The notes under the pieces are model-generated. The model made no database searches, had not been told where the DNA came from, and was given only the letters and a program-made list of their open reading frames with translations. Positions 61,927 to 64,000 of a stretch of DNA of 64,000 nucleotides are shown piece by piece. Source of the stretch: Maribacter flavus (GTDB lineage: Bacteria; Bacteroidota; Bacteroidia; Flavobacteriales; Flavobacteriaceae). Every line of letters starts with the position of its first letter. Position 1 is the stretch's first letter. The stretch lies in NCBI RefSeq assembly GCF_008386635.1, contig NZ_VUOE01000001.1:1178001-1242000 (forward strand). Direction: 5' to 3'. A program made the translations under genes and the position numbers.

Positions 61927-64000
61927 ATGAGCGATAAAGTAAAGAAAAACGCCGACAAGGAGTTTAAGCTGTCCTCGTGGGCCATTGACAACCCATCGGT
62001 CATCTATGTGATGATCGCCATTTTCCTGTGGCTGGGCTTTTCGGCCTATATGGCGATGCCAAGGGAGGATTTCCCGGAAATCGTGGAGACCAAGGTCTAC
62101 ATCAGCACCCCCTACCCCGGGAATACCGCGGAGGATATTGAACGATTGATAACGGACCCGTTGGAGGACCGACTCAAAAACGTGAGCAACGTAGTAGAAA
62201 TTGTTTCCACTTCCCAAGAGGACTATGCCATCATTACGGTGGAATTCGATGAGGAAATTACCGTGGAACAGGCCAAACAGAACGTAAAGGACGAAGTGGA
62301 TTCTGAGAAAGCCAGTGAGGACTGGCCCACGTTCAACGGTGCCAAAGTAGAACCAAATGTGTTCGACCTAAACTTCTCTGAGGAAGTACCCATCATGAAC
62401 ATCAATTTTACCGGGGACTATCCGGTGGAGCGTTTGAAGGAATTTGCCGAATATCTTCAGGATGAGATTGAGGACCTTCCGGAAATCAAAAAGGCCGATA
62501 TCCGAGGGGCTCAGGAAAAAGAGGTGGAGGTAGCCGTGGATATCTACAAAATGATGGCCGCCAAGATCAGCTTTCAGGATGTATTGAATGCCATAGGTAA
62601 CGGAAACATGACCATATCCGCCGGAAATTTAAAGGCCAGTGGACAACGAAGAACGATCCGGGTTTTGGGGGAAATCGAAAATCCCAATGACCTGAACAAC
62701 TTTGTCGTAAAATCAGAAAACGGTGCGGTTTATTTAAAGGACATAGCACAGGTTACCTTTGAGGAAAAGGACAAAACTACGTATGCCCGGGAATTTGGGG
62801 ATAATGTGGTGATGTTGGACGTGAAGAAACGTGCCGGTAGGAACGCCATTTCAGCCGCGGACAAAATCAGGGAAATCGTAAAACACGAGCAGCAAAACTA
62901 CTTTCCGGCAGATCTGCACATATCCATCGCCAACGACTCTTCCACTAGAACGCTGAATCAGGTGGACGACTTGGTGAACAATATCATTTTCGGAATCATT
63001 CTGGTGGTCACCGTATTGATGTTCTTCCTTGGGTTCAGAAACGCCCTTTTCGTTGGATTCGCCATCCCAATGTCCATGTTCATGTCCTTTATGATTCTTT
63101 CATCCTTGGGATACACCCTCAACACCATGATCCTTTTTGGGATGATCATGGGACTGGGTATGTTGGTGGACAATGGTATTGTGGTGGTGGAAAACGTATA
63201 CCGACTCATGGACGAGGGTATGCCCAAAATAGAGGCTGCCAAAAAGGGTATTGGGGAAATCGCCTATCCCATTATTATTTCCACGGCAACCACGGTAGCG
63301 GCCTTCGTTCCGCTAGGTCTTTGGCCCGGAATCTTTGGTCAGTTCATGAAGTATTTTCCTATAACGCTATCCGTAGTATTGGGGTCATCCTTGGTAGTGG
63401 CCATCTTTATGAACTCCATGTTGGTGTCCCAGTTCATGAATACCAGTGAAAAGGAACTTACCAAAAAACAATTGATCCGTTTGAGCATCATCTTAGGCGG
63501 GTTTGGTGCCCTAATATTAATTTTTGGTGGAGCCATGCGCGGATTGGGTTCAGTATTGATCTTAACCGGCATCATGTTTTGGGTCTACAAATATGTAATT
63601 AAGGGAGCTGCGCAGAGATTTCAAAAGAACACTATGTCCCGTTTTGAGGATTGGTACGAGAGACGTCTAGAGCATGCTTTGCGGGGCAAAAACGTGTACT
63701 GGTATTTTGGCCTCACCTTTCTTTTATTGATTGCCGTATTCATGCTCTTTGGCGTGTCTTTGGGCACCGGCAGGACCAAGGTGGAATTTTTCCCGGACAA
63801 CATTCCCAATGAAATCTATGTCTACATAGAATACCCAGAAGGCACCGCAATCGAAAAAACCAACGAGATCACCAAGGAAGTCGAAAAACAGGTATACGGA
63901 CTCATGGACGACCCCGCATACAAAAAGAATGGGGAGAACTTCATCGTAACCTCGGCGGTATCCGTAGTAGGCGAAGGGGCCGGAAACCCACTGACAGATG
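61927..64000 (+). CDS. RND efflux pump, inner membrane subunit (3' end outside window)
   Basis: The ATG at 61927 starts a frame open to the window end (691 codons seen). It has an AcrB/MdtB-type start (WAIDNPSVIYVMIAIFLWLG), porter domains (TPYPGNTAEDIERLITDPLE), and the second block of membrane helices with FIGLGMLVDNGIVVVENVYR-like sequence (MGLGMLVDNGIVVVENVYRL, the conserved acidic residue motif of the proton relay). It exports drugs, bile-like compounds or metals using proton force. Start chosen 6 bases after the adaptor stop. Truncated by the window, not broken. Confidence 0.94.
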   Translation, partial: MSDKVKKNADKEFKLSSWAIDNPSVIYVMIAIFLWLGFSAYMAMPREDFPEIVETKVYISTPYPGNTAEDIERLITDPLEDRLKNVSNVVEIVSTSQEDYAIITVEFDEEITVEQAKQNVKDEVDSEKASEDWPTFNGAKVEPNVFDLNFSEEVPIMNINFTGDYPVERLKEFAEYLQDEIEDLPEIKKADIRGAQEKEVEVAVDIYKMMAAKISFQDVLNAIGNGNMTISAGNLKASGQRRTIRVLGEIENPNDLNNFVVKSENGAVYLKDIAQVTFEEKDKTTYAREFGDNVVMLDVKKRAGRNAISAADKIREIVKHEQQNYFPADLHISIANDSSTRTLNQVDDLVNNIIFGIILVVTVLMFFLGFRNALFVGFAIPMSMFMSFMILSSLGYTLNTMILFGMIMGLGMLVDNGIVVVENVYRLMDEGMPKIEAAKKGIGEIAYPIIISTATTVAAFVPLGLWPGIFGQFMKYFPITLSVVLGSSLVVAIFMNSMLVSQFMNTSEKELTKKQLIRLSIILGGFGALILIFGGAMRGLGSVLILTGIMFWVYKYVIKGAAQRFQKNTMSRFEDWYERRLEHALRGKNVYWYFGLTFLLLIAVFMLFGVSLGTGRTKVEFFPDNIPNEIYVYIEYPEGTAIEKTNEITKEVEKQVYGLMDDPAYKKNGENFIVTSAVSVVGEGAGNPLTD

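Noticed and set aside
1-64000. CRISPR arrays, rRNA genes, riboswitches
   Set aside because: No regularly spaced repeats, no rRNA sequence and no riboswitch pattern I could recognise on either strand.

Overview
The window looks like the chromosome of a marine member of the Flavobacteriaceae (Bacteroidota). Supporting signs are SusC/SusD and TonB-dependent receptors with N-terminal carboxypeptidase-regulatory domains, promoters of the Bacteroidota type (TTTG-N19/20-TAnnTTTG), weak ribosome binding sites, a clade II nitrous oxide reductase with a lipoprotein signal, carotenoid genes, and many FeoAB, ZIP and DtxR type metal genes. I cannot name the genus.

Layout. 1-870: end of a tyrosine recombinase, a Fic gene fragment and a decayed transposase, so the edge of an old mobile element. 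1010-8200: a sensor kinase and a sigma-54 (NtrC-type) response regulator, a -24/-12 promoter, two Rnk/GreA-C-terminal-like proteins, glutamate dehydrogenase and small proteins, some broken. 8800-21061: a nitrous oxide respiration island. A copper uptake operon (small Cys protein, NosA/OprC-like receptor, Met-rich lipoprotein) precedes a divergent Rrf2 regulator and a long nos operon (cytochrome c, fasciclin lipoprotein, nosZ, NosB-like membrane protein, nosL, PPOX protein, cupin, nosD, nosF, nosY). 21087-24876: nitric oxide stress genes (heme-copper-oxidase-like membrane protein, hemerythrin, RIC/ScdA, cupin, second Rrf2). 25137-30600: a mobilizable element remnant (Fic, relaxase, MobC, candidate oriT, HTH protein) that stops beside tRNA-Asn.

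30700-45064: core genes: RseP, a SCO protein, feoAB plus a mini Feo protein, a ZIP transporter with a DtxR/MntR regulator, a divergent TonB receptor, lycopene cyclase and a polyprenyl diphosphate synthase. 45293-56850: a SusC/SusD pair followed by a giant FG-GAP/ASPIC lipoprotein, a vanadium-haloperoxidase-type PAP2 lipoprotein and a second FG-GAP/ASPIC protein, an uncharacterised surface system. 56847-64000: a broken lipoprotein gene, an ECF sigma factor with a membrane partner, and a TetR-controlled RND efflux operon that runs off the window.

How it fits together. The copper operon and the nos operon share one promoter design: an AT-rich semi-palindrome, an FNR-like palindrome and a TAnnTTTG element, with the last two at identical spacing. 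This suggests copper import and copper-dependent N2O reduction are switched on together when oxygen is low. Two NsrR-like Rrf2 proteins sit at the N2O and NO modules, and the second has two matching inverted-repeat operators. Related Fic 3' ends lie in direct orientation on both sides of 1-25 kb, so the whole respiratory block may be an acquired or excisable island.
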